From Nematostella vectensis (Eukaryota; Cnidaria; Anthozoa; Actiniaria; Edwardsiidae): DNA of 64,000 bases. A program made the position numbers and the translations under genes. Positions within the stretch are counted from its first letter, which is position 1. Every line of letters starts with the position of its first letter. Where the stretch lies: the NCBI RefSeq assembly GCF_932526225.1, contig NC_064043.1, forward strand, positions 11,203,821 to 11,267,820. Direction: 5' to 3'. Under the pieces are notes generated by a model. It had not been told where the DNA came from. It made no database searches and saw only the letters and a program-made list of their open reading frames with translations. Positions 37,901 to 49,064 of the stretch are shown in pieces.

Positions 37901-40900
37901 ATGATAAAGCACTCGGTTTGCGCGATACGCCGCACGTCGCTCAGGGGTAAGAAGTACACATTGCGCTCTATCTGCTCAGCTATGGCCTTCTCGAAATTGA
38001 ACCACTTGGCGGGTAGCGTCTCTCCCATGTACGGCTCTGACTCCAGCACATGAGCGATCTTGGTTTTTAGATCCTGTATTCCCTGGTCATCTGACGACTT
38101 GGTATTGTCTACCGAAAAGAACGGCCGAATCACGTGCTCGTCATATGTCTTACCACAAATTTCTTCGGCCAGGAGCGCGTGCGCCTGCTTGACTGGAACG
38201 CACGGTTGGTCAGCGTGTGTGCCGACTATGAGTACAGGCGGGCGCAGATACTTTGTTTTAGTGGCGCGAGTTGTGCCTGTCTTGTCTGAAAGCAGCTCGG
38301 CCTCTTCATCTCGCTCCTCCAGGCTCTGGATGCAGTGGACCGTTACCAGCCACGAGATCAGGTTCTCCAGGTTCGTCTCATTGTTCGCGTTGTCCAGCTT
38401 GATATCAGCCACGCCCTGTCGCATGCAAGGCTCCGCCCTCTCGTTCAGGTTCTTACTCAAGTTGTGCGTGAGGACGTAGACAGCTCTAGACGAGAAGAAC
38501 ACGGGATGCGTGGCGTAGTACAAGTGTTGTCCTGCAAAGTCCCACACGTCCAGGACGGTCTCCTTGCGTTTTTCTGATAGACTACTATCCCTTAAATGTT
38601 GTGCAATAAGTCGCTTAAGCCTCTCTGATAGCTGCAATGAGATATTTGGTGACACCTGTATGCGATCGGTGAGTTTAGAACCATCTTCTTCGTCTTGTTG
38701 TGGTGTCGATGGAGTAACTTTGGCATCGTCTTGAACAGCAGATTTCTCCAGACTTAATTCTTTAAAAGCATCCTCCAAAGCCTCTGATACCTGACAAAAC
38801 ATTAGGATTTTAAGATAGTGGAATAGCGATTTTTTATGACTTATAGGAAAATATGGTGTTTCACAAACGGAAAACTACCTCTTCCCTTTCTATTCTTGAT
38901 AAAAGATCTTCTTCACCAACAGGTTTTGCCTCCTCTTCTTTGTTGATTAAGAGGGAACGCAAATTTTCAACTATCATTGCAACGAGGGCACGCTCCGACT
39001 GACTCCCAGGCTCAATCTCGTCAGACAACCTTTGCCAGCGGCTGACTTGCTCGACATCCACCTCAAATGTAGATGGATCCACCTCAATTCCCTCGGTGCT
39101 CACTTCACTAGGGTCAAATGGAATTCCGAGAAGAGACTTTTTCAGACTCGTCTTTCCCGCGCGATCTTGACCAATCAGCATGATGCGCCCGCGATAAACC
39201 TGGACCTTGCCTTCCAGCAGCGCCTTTCGGTACGCATGCTCCGCCTCAGGCCCTCGCGCTAAGATCTCCGCAGGGACTAGTATGAATCGAAAGTAACGCA
39301 TCAACGTAAGTCCATTTGTATCATTATGATTAGATATACTGTATGGCAAATGGGAGGTCGTAAAAAAGTGTAGATGCTTGATACCTTGATCCGTTTCGTC
39401 TATCGATGCCTTGTCAGTGTATCTCTTATTGAAAAAACCAAACACACCATCCGCCTTTTGGCCGAACCACATGTCATCGGGCATAAACCTTAGAGTAAGA
39501 TGTAAATACAATAAAGACTAGCACACAATGTGGATTAAGAACACCCAGACAGACAAGTGTCTGTAAAATAATTGTTCTTATATTTAGAACAAACTGTCTA
39601 TTGCTGCATTTGTGATGCATGAAGAAAAGACATATTCGAATCTTCGACATCTTGCCTCGGTCAGAATACAAACGTCTAAGGCAAAAGGCAATACTATACC
39701 ACTAGTAATTACGCATTCTTACTTGCGCGGTTGGGATGACATAACGGTTATCACTTCCCCCTTCTTGAAAGACATTTGTATGGGAAGTTGGGCTGTAAAG
39801 TCCGCAGTCGCGGTTACAATCATTGGTCGACTCTAAAAGGAAAACAGGTAAGACGACCATGAATGAGCCTGGTATGAATTGAGACCATAATTAATGCACT
39901 TTTACTACCCCCCCCCCCCCTCCGCCTCCTTGTCCAACATACATCACTGCTGAAATTCGTACAACCAAGGGCAAGGTGAAGGAATAGAAGAATAGAGGGA
40001 GATAATGGTTTCAGGTGGATAAGCAACGCAAACGCGACAAATCCTTCCTTTCGCGCCAAACAGGACCCTCATTATAAATGAGACGACCCATTTCTTTATC
40101 GGTTTAGCCAGGCGTACACACCTAGGCTGGCATAAGTTCTCTTGATGGACTGTTGAAATCAAGGTACGTCATATAGCATGTCATGGTTTACCTGTTCAAG
40201 CATAACGACCAACTCCTTGATGCTAGGCCTGGGTCCTAGTGGATCTGTACATCGTTCTATCACGTGACGCATTGTATCAGGGAACCTGTACTCTTGCCAG
40301 TATCGCGGGCTCTGGACAAGACGTGCATGTATCGATAAGACTTCTTTTGTTGAATATCAACAAATGTAAATTGTGACACTTACACATTACGTATCTTTAC
40401 TGATGAGCGTTTGAAGAGCAATTGATTGTGTCTCACTATATTTATTTGTGAAAAGTAGACGGGGGTGCTTGACCTATCTTTTAGGGTATAAAATTCTTAC
40501 CAACTGCTATCTCTTAGGGGGTGTTTCAGGATTTTTTGGTTTTTGGGATTTTGGTTTTGGTTTTGACAAAAAAAAATTGGTTTCAAGACCGCAACAAAAT
40601 TCAGGAAAACTGAACCTTTTTTTTTTTAAATGCTATCACTTCCTTCGAACACACCCAATGTGCTCTTACCCTAGGGGTAAGAATTGTTGTTGACCACTCC
40701 CTTAGTACTATCTCTTAGGGTTAAAATTGATTTTGCTGTCTTTTTTCCTCCAAGTCCTCCCCCCCCCCCCCGATCCACATCTACTGTAACTCACTCGCAC
40801 GAGGAATAAAAAGACTTCCTCTCACCGCTGGCTTGAAATAGTCAATGTTAGATGACCAATCAGTTGGAAGGCTCCAATAAAGGTTGCGTAAGAGCTGACC

Positions 40901-42870
40901 GAAGGTGTAAACAAGGTCTTTCCTGAGGTCATATCTCTCAGTTCCCACCAGAAACTCGACTTCAGTTCCAAAAGGATGGGACCTAAACGAGACAACAAGC
41001 ATCAGAAAACTACTTCAACCTTTACAATGAGTTACAACATGGACTTACTTTGTTCTGTGCTCTAGATACCAGTTGAAGGTGAAACCTCCTATCTTGATCT
41101 TTAGCATGTGGAGATAAAGAGATTAGTTTAACCCCATGACTGTGTTGTGTAAAGAAATGAGAAGATGAGTTAATAAATAGACGAAACAAGTGTAAACGCG
41201 GACGAAAATATTGATAAATAAAACAGATGTTCTATTGTGGCCATTTTCCATGGAGTTTCGATTATACAGTAAAAATGTAAAGTTGGAAGGTGGAAGGTCC
41301 ACGTATCTTCTAGTATTTCCAAGGGAAATCCACTACTTAGAAAGCAAAAGTGGATACAGAATATCAGGAAACAAAAGAAAAATTCGCAAACCATTTAGGT
41401 AAGTTGTAGAAAAGCTAGGGGGTCTATGTAGGCGTTGTGAAAATGGAAATAAATTAACACAATGTTGAAGTTTTATTATTTTAACGTTTCAAGTACCTTC
41501 TGATTAGGAAACACATAAACAAAGGGAGGAAGAACTGCTTTAAATGGCTTGTTTTGATCTTCTAAGTATTCCAATGCTTTGGTAATTTGACAGGCATAAG
41601 AGTAGATCGTGCGAACGGATGTGATTTTCCCAGGTTCCATGCGATCATAAAGGCTTCCAAGAACGCCAAAGTCTACAACCTGCAAAGGTGCATCATATGT
41701 CGTAATAAATTCATAGTTAACAAATAGCTCTCATTTTTGCATGCGTCTGTCCTCTAATAGATGCACAGATGACATCACAGCGTGTCATGAACAGAAAATT
41801 ACGCAACGAGACACAGTCAAGAGTGGTTGGCACATGGGGCCTTAACCGTGAGACCAACATCAGCAAACAGTTACAGAACCAAACAAAACAGCTTAAGTAA
41901 CAAAGCAACATCAAACAGCTAGTTCAAAAACGACCTCAAACAGTAACAAAACAACAGCATCAAACAGTTATAATATCAAAACGAAAACAAATAGGTATTA
42001 GATTAACAAACATCAAACAATACAATAATGACAGCAGTTGACCAAAACACCAATAACGAAAATGTTAAGTTTAACAACAACAACTAAACAACAACAAAAT
42101 AACAAGGCATAGCAAAACAATTAAGCAGAAAAAGATAGTAATTATGGCTTGTTACCTGTCACCTGTCCTCCTCGTGCCGTGTGGCACATAGGGCCTTCAT
42201 TAAATATGGCTTACCAAGGCTAAAGTATTGACATATTTCCCAAACACGATGACCCCATGAAGCTTTATGATGTTTTCATGGTCTAGGGAACTCAGGAAAA
42301 TGGCCTCTTCCAGAAACACATTGAGTTGGTCTCCATCTTCTTTAGGGCAACGGATACATACATCCAACTGCCAAAAAAGTGGTTAACACTGATGAAAATG
42401 CTATAACAAAACAATTTGAGTTGTGAAATAATGTATTGTAACAAACAAAATAACCCTGTTGTTTTGGATTACAGTTTACATGCCTGCATTCCATCTGTCC
42501 TTGCCCAAATTGCTCTGTAGACTGTCCCAGAATATGCTGTGTACTCCGCGATTTTTTCTTTTATTTCAATAGCAGATCGTTTAATCACAAGGATTCCACT
42601 TGATTGCAACTGCTCTCTGAAATCATTGGGCTTTACCACCTAGAAACAATAGTTTAAAAAATAAGTTAATTTGAATTGAAGTCAAATTTAGAAAAACATT
42701 TTTTAAATTCTAAAATTTTAAGAATTATACTTAACATTCCTCTCACCAAATATCAAATGAAATGAAATGCAAAGAAGCTGGTATTCTTTTCTTAAGGCAA
42801 AGTGAAAATTAAAGCAAATTTCATGGTTTTACCAACAAGGCCATAGCAGAGGTTGGGGCATTGCCCCCCC

Positions 42871-42901
<31 letters not shown>

Positions 42902-43349
42902 ACACACATTTCTACATTTACACAAATGTGTAAACATTAAAAGGAAATGACCAGTAGGGGGGTGGCTATGCCAATGTTTCTGTATTGTAACCTCTCAATA
43001 TTTTGAGGCCTGCTATGGCACAAACCATACTGAAAAGAAAAAAGGCTTCAAGAGCATGGTGTCTAATATATAGACATAAGTATGTCACAGCAACTCTATT
43101 TGACACTGCTAATTTACCTGTAATTCTAAAATGTCAGGAAAGCTAATATACTGCTGTACCGCAAGATCTTTTCTCAACCCCAAACTGTTGTCCTTGAAGA
43201 AGATTGGGGGCTTTTCTTCACTGGATTCTAAGAAATCATTCAAATCATCGATAGTTGTGATGTTGTGGTCATAGCAGAGAAGATTAAACCAAATGGTTAA
43301 CCTGTTGGACTGAAGAAGGAGAAATAGCTTGTCCTGTTTGTTTAATGAC
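34954..43349 (-). CDS. ROCO-A: pseudokinase-SH3-Roc-COR-Death protein, 5' end not resolved
   Basis: Predicted GTP-regulated signalling scaffold. Exons (minus): 43349..43118, 42639..42484, 42367..42215, 41679..41497, 41098..41049, 40982..40826, 40311..40192, 39832..39723, 39488..39385, 39276..38879, 38790..37756, 37434..36637, 35259..34954 (stop TGA); about 1267 residues in one frame. Order: helical DKLFLLLQSNRLTIWFNLLC; pseudokinase with GTVYRAIW, LDVCIR where beta3 Lys is Cys, FLEEA helix C, FKA in place of HRD, IKIGGF in place of DFG; SH3 halves ATADFTAQL...SFKKGE and DDMWFGQKADGVFGFF; Roc P-loop GQDRAGKTSL, G3 DVWDFAGQ, GTHAD; COR with VVLQSQWLINLFKKLI; Cys/His cluster CVECLACASEKCQEHG; Death domain LWKRLGRALGL...YERCYGVLKRW. 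The first exon upstream of 43349 is missing: it must end two bases into a codon. Inverted paralogue of the gene at 49065-61969. Confidence 0.88.
35970..36285. mobile_element. ~316-bp MITE in ROCO-A last intron
   Basis: Ends CCCTATTATCGGA and TCCGATAATAGGG are a perfect 13-bp inverted repeat. The interior has no ORF of interest. Confidence 0.75.
36462..36632. repeat. AT-rich ~18-20-bp minisatellite beside the ROCO-A exon-13 donor
   Basis: Imperfect copies of ATAGAGTAATGACATAAGTA. The array starts within a few bases of the intron side of the donor at 36636 (minus-strand CAG|GTGGGT). Confidence 0.9.
42482..42484 (-). other. Non-canonical GC-AG intron donor in ROCO-A
   Basis: After ...GATGGAATGCAG the minus strand reads GCATGTAAAC. 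Keeping the frame and the ROCO-B exon boundary requires splicing at CAG|GC. Use of the nearby GT four bases later would shift frame and stop early in the next exon. Confidence 0.6.
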
Positions 43350-44428
43350 CTGAAGCGAATACAGATAAATAAGGCTCAATATCTGAAGTCATAATTTGAC
43401 AAAAATGTCACTAACATTTTAATTAATATCTAATTAAAGTATAATATAGGTCATAAGTAGATATCATTAACAAAGACTTTAAAAAGGTATTATGCACTGT
43501 AGGGGCACTGCTTTGTATTATACTCAATCCCATAACAAGAATCTTTTGCAGGGTGTTCTAAATTACCAAAAAAACAATATTCTGTTCTGAAATGCATATT
43601 ACTCTTTTTATAAAATTCTGAGGCCTGAATTTAAGTTGTGCATCGTAAATATTTTTTATCAAATTTGAAACACAGTTAAATCACAGTTACTACATTTATA
43701 GATGGTTAGGAAACCTGGCGAACTTCAAAGGACACAATAGCTCTCTGATGTGAACATCCCTGTCACGTTATCATGCACAAACAAAGCGTACATTACAAGA
43801 AAACATACGGATGAGATTCATGAATACGAGTATGCTGGCACGGATCGTTTATTGACTTAATTTATTTAAAACTTTGTCATTTTATATCAAGTCTCTTTTA
43901 ATCTTTGTCTTTATCACTTATATCATGTTGTATCGCAATTTTATCCTGAGCTCAACAGCCCGGGAAGATTAGATTTATACAACCATATATATTTTGTACA
44001 AGTACCAAGGAGGGCTGAAATTCTATAGAGAGTACAGCTCTATTGAACAATCTAAGAGACCTTACACAGCAAGCATCACAGCATAGCCTTGGTTCGAATC
44101 GTCAGAGTGGAGTTTTGAAAAGATCAAAAAGCGGGTTTGATGCAGAAAGCAACGATTCTTCATATACTCCATATATTCTCTTGTACTGTACGCTCAAGTT
44201 ATGCACTTACACAACCACGTGAAATGGCCAAAAAAATAATCCAGCCTTAGAAGTTTGTTTTATAAACAATTCCCTTATTATATTAACTATGGTTAAATTC
44301 ACTCAAAAATTAAACCCAAATCACACATGAGATCTGCTGTCTGAGACCAGAACAGATCCATACCCTCCAAACAGAGGAGATCCCCCCTGAATTACAATCC
44401 TATGAAAGTGACCCAAAATACAAGGTTC
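43350..44428. other. Stretch without a recognised exon
   Basis: AT-rich. It should lie between the 5' exon(s) of ROCO-A and exon 43349..43118. I find no reading frame ending at a donor with the required phase and convincing composition. Confidence 0.5.
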
Positions 44429-45018
44429 TTATAAGAAACATCCATTCAAATTACTAGTTTTTCTGGGATTAATATTATTGCCTGATATTTTGCTTATGTC
44501 AAACTTGTTAAAGTAACAAAACTTGTAGGCTAAGGCCTCAGTTTTGTCTACAACTGGAATCAATTCCTTTTCTTTTTTTGCTTTTTTGTCTAACCCCAAT
44601 CCACAAAATGGACCATTCATGCCTCCTTGAAGGGAAGAGGGGTTGACAACACCCTGTACACATCCTAATTACAGCTGATATTATTAAAAGGAGAGCAGAA
44701 AGTAATACCATACTTTTCACGTCCTTTTCTTGTTATTGGAAAGTAACTGTTATCATAGTCGTCATCATCATCACTGCTGTGAGCATCATAATGGACCACT
44801 CCCTTCTTTTTCCTATTCGTCTTTTTCCTCTTAGTCCCTGACGATGAAAATACAGCCCTTTGGGAAACAAACATCCCTTCATCCTCTTCATCTTCTTCAT
44901 CCTCAATTTTAATACTCTGCTTCCCATAAAAGACAGATGACTTTGGTGGAAGTCTGGGGCTTCGTTTTGTTTTTGCTCCTTTTGATTTTTTGGGCTCCTC
45001 TTTCCACCATTTCTTCAT
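44429..45018 (-). CDS. Hypothetical Lys-rich / acidic protein, two exons, ~168 aa
   Basis: Exon 45018..44709 (donor GTATTAC) joins exon 44625..44429 (acceptor CCTTCAAG) in phase 1 and ends in TAA. The protein starts MKKWWKEEPKKSKG, has an acidic run EDEEDEEDEG, a basic run GTKRKKTNRKKKG and a DDDDDYDNSY segment, then a less charged tail. It is probably disordered and nuclear (inference from composition). An acceptor TTTCAG lies just upstream of the ATG, so a 5' UTR exon probably lies at about 46020-46100. I do not recognise the family. It might instead be the N-terminal part of ROCO-A, which lacks a first exon, but the intron phases do not match directly. Confidence 0.45.
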
Positions 45019-46019
45019 TGTAACTTACTGAAACAACAAACACGAAAGGTTGGTTCTCACCTAGGACGCAGGCGCAAACCCAGCACACAACATTTTCTAA
45101 TTCTCATTGTAATAAAAGCCCAAAAGCAAGAGCAAGAGAACACAACTGCTTGATTTTCTTCAACTTGTGCTTGTATTTGACTAATTCTCACATGTGTTGT
45201 GCTTGTGTTTGTGCTTTAAAGAGTCAAATAAGAGTGGTTTCTAATAAGATGTAAAATAATCAATTCCTATATGTAGGATATGTTTCAACATTTAAAAGTA
45301 GATAAAATTAAGGTAAATAAAAAAAGAAGGGTTCCAAATGCAGGAGAATACTTTTGTATTTTGTATAGTGGACAAAGTATGTTATTTTGAATATAGGTCA
45401 CAATGTACAAAGTCTCAGATCAGTATATTGGTCTAACTCAAGCAATTTGCAGTCCATTTTATTCCATGGTGAATACTAACAGGTGTTTATTTATTAACAA
45501 CCACAGTACCATAGCCCGTCTGGTCATCTTATCAAAATATTTCATTACAGTGACACTTTTCAAATATAGCATTCATATGACATATTTTTTCCGTGCTAAA
45601 AAGGTCTGTTACTGTTTACCAAATCATATGCTTTAAAACAACCGACGCTGGAAAAGCTTGGTTTATCATTAACTTAAGTTATTGTTGATAAATAAGCTTA
45701 CTTATCATTTGCCTGTCTGGACAAGCAAACTTGGTATAATGCAAAATATTTTGTATTCCATCTAGCAGGATTGCTTTGAATAAAGTCCAAATAGTGGCTG
45801 AAAATGAAACTGAATCACTTTGTTGATAATGATGTGCTGAAGCGGAATCGGCCGATGAAATTTCACAAAACAACAGGAGACAGCCCGATGCATATGTAAG
45901 TTAAATGAGACGAAATTACTCTAAATAAATAGTAAATAACCAACGTAAAAGAGTAAGTTTTAGTTAACCAATAATGAGTCCTAAATAAATAGATGAGAGA
46001 TGTGCGTAGCGAGAGCTCA

Positions 46020-46120
46020 CCTTGGAGGGACGAGAATCAAAGATCATCATCGGTAGTAACATCGATCATTTCTCGTTCTCGGCCTTCCATCAAAATGGCG
46101 TCTGTGTCTATAACACAGGT
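46020..46120. promoter_or_regulatory. Candidate bidirectional start region
   Basis: On the minus strand, a short leader ends ...CGTCCCTCCAAG|GTGAGC (good donor at 46019-46020), suitable as a 5' UTR exon for the 45018 gene or ROCO-A. On the plus strand, ATGGCGTCTGTGTCTATAAC ends CACAG|GTATCC at 46118, and a further exon may start at 46289. The plus-strand peptide is tiny, so it may be leader sequence for ROCO-B (spliced acceptor at 49043). Low certainty without transcripts. Confidence 0.35.
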
Positions 46121-46755
46121 ATCCCAGCACTAGCAAAGCGAACTTTATAAAAATACGCTCTGATTTTAGAATTGCGTTAGAAATTCAAGTAAACAATGAT
46201 AACTAACGTGGTTTCCTTCCTTTTAGGATACTTGGTGATTTTTTCGTTTTTTATTCTTTTGATTGACAAAAAAATGTTTCCTGCTTAGTGGCCTGGCGAT
46301 GTAGAGTTTCCTTCGAAGACTCCATCTGGGGATGCCTTCATAGTTCTCCTTTCTTTTGTATGAAAATATTCCCTTGGGTGAGTAAACCAACGAACAAAAT
46401 ATGCTATACCACTTATTTGACTCTAGCTAGATGCACTTTTAATCCAAAAAAGTTTAAATACAGCCTTCACGCTTGATATTTGAATAGACAACTTTACACG
46501 ACATCAGACGGACCTGTAAGCTTAGCTTACTTGAGCCATACAAGCCATACAATTTCGTTTCATTTTATCAGATGCCATGTTCATTAGAAATTATGTTGTG
46601 AAGACCCAGTCGAGTAACCAGGAATGTTTGCCAAGGGGGGTTTCGCAGTCATGGAATAGAAATGACTGACCCTACAATAACCCCCACGTGAACCCCACTT
46701 TTCCCCGGGACCGTAGGGGTGGGGGTTTCAAATGATAACTACCTTATAACAATTA

Positions 46756-47002
46756 AAGCCGCATTGTCACCAGTTTACTTCCGGTTGATTACGTAACGAT
46801 CTCCAACGTATTAGTGGAAAACACGAAAAATATTTCAAAATATTGAAAGCAGTGTGTTTATTGAAAGTTTCTTTTAAGGATGTGATTGATAATTTAGAGC
46901 AGATGGCCTGTTAAATATCTCGGATTTGAATAGATTCTTTTGTCTTTTAACTGTTGAGGTTTCCGTTGGACCTCCGGAAGTAAACTGGTGACAATGCGGC
47001 TT
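46756..47002. mobile_element. TA-flanked MITE, family of 21124-21339
   Basis: Perfect-looking inverted ends AAGCCGCATTGTCACCAGTT and AACTGGTGACAATGCGGCTT continuing through TACTTCCGG, with TA on both flanks. Confidence 0.88.
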
Positions 47003-47266
47003 TAATTTTTGCAACATCAAAATTGCTCAATTTTTAGAAGGCAATATTTCAGGACACTTTATTTTTGCGGCTTTGCTATTTTCGTAAAAAAAGCAGGTCA
47101 CTTTATTTTCCTGATTTTGCGACTTGGGGACAATAACATCAAGCAAAACAGGTGAAATTAGAACTAAGCATGCGTCAGGTAAATTTAGATCCACAAAAAT
47201 CTATAAATACAGTTCAGAATTGTCCATCTCAACCCCTTAATGTACTATATGTACATTATGGGACTA

Positions 47267-47476
47267 CAATACACCAAAAACTGGAAATCGACTCTGCCAA
47301 ATTTTCATCTTTAATAAGACTTCTTCAGGGCAGACTCAGTCTTCAGACTTCAGACTTCAGTCTGCCCTGAAGAAGTCTTATTAAAGACGAAAATTTGGCA
47401 GAGTCGATTTCCAGTTTTTGGTGTATTGTATTCTTTGTTCTGGTACGAGATCGCGACAGTTTGGGCTTTTTGATTT
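47267..47476 (+). mobile_element. Short foldback retroelement with 15-bp target duplication
   Basis: Flanked by the direct repeat TACATTATGGGACTA (47252-47266 and 47477-47491). The first ~164 bp are a long inverted repeat (arms meet near 47345), followed by a tail containing TCTGGTACGAGATCGCGACA. Each arm holds CTGAAGA - AGTCTTATTAAAGAC/T - GAAA (right arm 47367-47392), resembling a hammerhead ribozyme core. A second copy is at 52767-52895. Confidence 0.75.
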
Positions 47477-47809
47477 TACATTATGGGACTAAATAGACAA
47501 GGTGTTTCTATAAAGCTTATTACACGGTTAATATTTCTGAGAAAGGTTTTTTTTGTACTCACTTAACTTTCACGCATCCCAATTTTCGCTACACATTATT
47601 TTCGCGTCACTTTGTTTTCAAGAATTTTTCAAAATCGCAAAATTCACGAAATTAAAGTGATGCAAAAATTAAGTGTAACCCAACTTGGTCATTTATCTTG
47701 TGAAATCGGGTGAAATACAGTAAATATGTGTAAAAACCAGAGAGAGCCAATGCGGGTGAATCCAGAGAATGTATAATAATGTCCAAAATCTTGCAACACC
47801 CGCCTAATG

Positions 47810-47990
47810 TGGGTGAGTCGACAGCTGTGATTATGCTAGGTGAAGCACAACAATGTGAGATTAGATATGGGACTGCAAAGCACTGTTGGAAAGCTTGGAT
47901 ACCGCTGACTAGGTACAGCAAGTGTGTCACATGACAGCTGTCTTTTTTTGGGAAATTCAGCTAAAAAATAGCCAGGGGCCAGTTGGTTGA
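47810..47990 (-). mobile_element. Reversed fragment of the TTAA element family
   Basis: Contains the complement of AGTCAGCGGTATCC, TTTCCAACAGTGCTTTGC and TAGCTGAATTTC seen in the element at 33388-34260. A partial second copy of one end follows at 47995-48055. Confidence 0.7.
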
Positions 47991-48074
47991 GTACAACGAT
48001 GTGAGATTAGATATGGGACTGCAAAGCACTGTTGGAAATTTTGGATACCATACTTTATGCTTTGTACACTTTGT

Positions 48075-48304
48075 TAAAGGAAGCCCCGCAACCTACCCAT
48101 GATGCATTGCTTTGGTGGCCATTTTCTTTGCCAACAAAATTCAAAACATTTTGCAAAATCAAAAACTACTATATATTCTTCTACATTTACATCCCCTAAC
48201 TGTAAAAAGTGTAGAAAAGTTGGTAAAAGTGTCTTTATGTGAATTATTCTATACTTTTTCTTGATGAGAACAATAACAATGAGTAGGTTGCGGGGCTCCC
48301 TTTA
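48075..48304. mobile_element. ~230-bp MITE
   Basis: Inverted ends TAAAGGAAGCCCCGCAACCT and AGGTTGCGGGGCTCCCTTTA. No ORF. Confidence 0.82.
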
Positions 48305-49064
48305 ATGAGTTAGCAGACATATCTATTAGTTGCCAATGGCCACCAATTTCCAGTCTTAAAAATCCACTTTGCTGTATTGATTACTTCTATTGAGCAAGAA
48401 GCAGTCATAGAGTCAACCTTAGGTGACAACAGTAATGAAAAAATTAGAAAATAATTACCTATTAAATTAATAATGAAATACACTTCAAAGCCACTACTGT
48501 AAGTAAGGCATTTAGCAGTAGTTCTTTGCTGTAAGCTATTTAAGAGAGGTTTCATTAGAACTTCGAGCAATCAACCCGCCAAAAATGTACCAAAATAATA
48601 TTAATAGTTTTACATATAGCTTTAGGTTATAACTATGGGCTTGCTCTGCCGTGAAAAAAAGGTTCAAAGTTTGAGAAATTATGTGAGAAATGCTATTGGT
48701 TTTAAATTGACACCGAAAATTAGAGAAAAACAGTGCTTTTTGGATAATTAAAACTAAATTTCATCAGCTTCAAATAAAGATGATGCCCATTGATAAAAAA
48801 ACTGCTCCATATTCTGTTGGAACTTGTCTTAACATTTTTTTTAAGTTTCAGTTTTATGACTAATCATCTCAATCAAGAGGCCAGCATCTATTATGGTGCA
48901 ACTTTTACACGATAGGGGTAGTACTTTAGCCGTAAATTCCCTTTTCTTTTTGTTTTTATTTATGACAAATTGCATAGATAGATATTGAATATTTGAGGTC
49001 TTTACCCCATTTAATGGTAAAATATAATTCATCTTTTTTTCAGGTGAAAAAGTAGTAAAATGTC

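Larger units (their letters stand above)
46121..49043. other. Repeat-rich region between the divergent ROCO genes
   Basis: No complete gene. It contains a MITE (46756-47002), a short retroelement copy (47267-47476), a reversed fragment of the TTAA family (47810-47990) with a partial repeat of its end at 47995-48055, and a MITE at 48075-48304. Confidence 0.55.

Noticed and set aside
45679-45873. 64-aa minus-strand ORF with a possible donor
   Set aside because: Could be a leader exon of the 45018 gene, but no supporting start or phase; not called.
46095-46360. Possible 32-aa two-exon plus-strand gene starting MASVSITQ
   Set aside because: Very short, no recognisable product; more likely a spliced leader region or chance. 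Kept only as part of the bidirectional start region.
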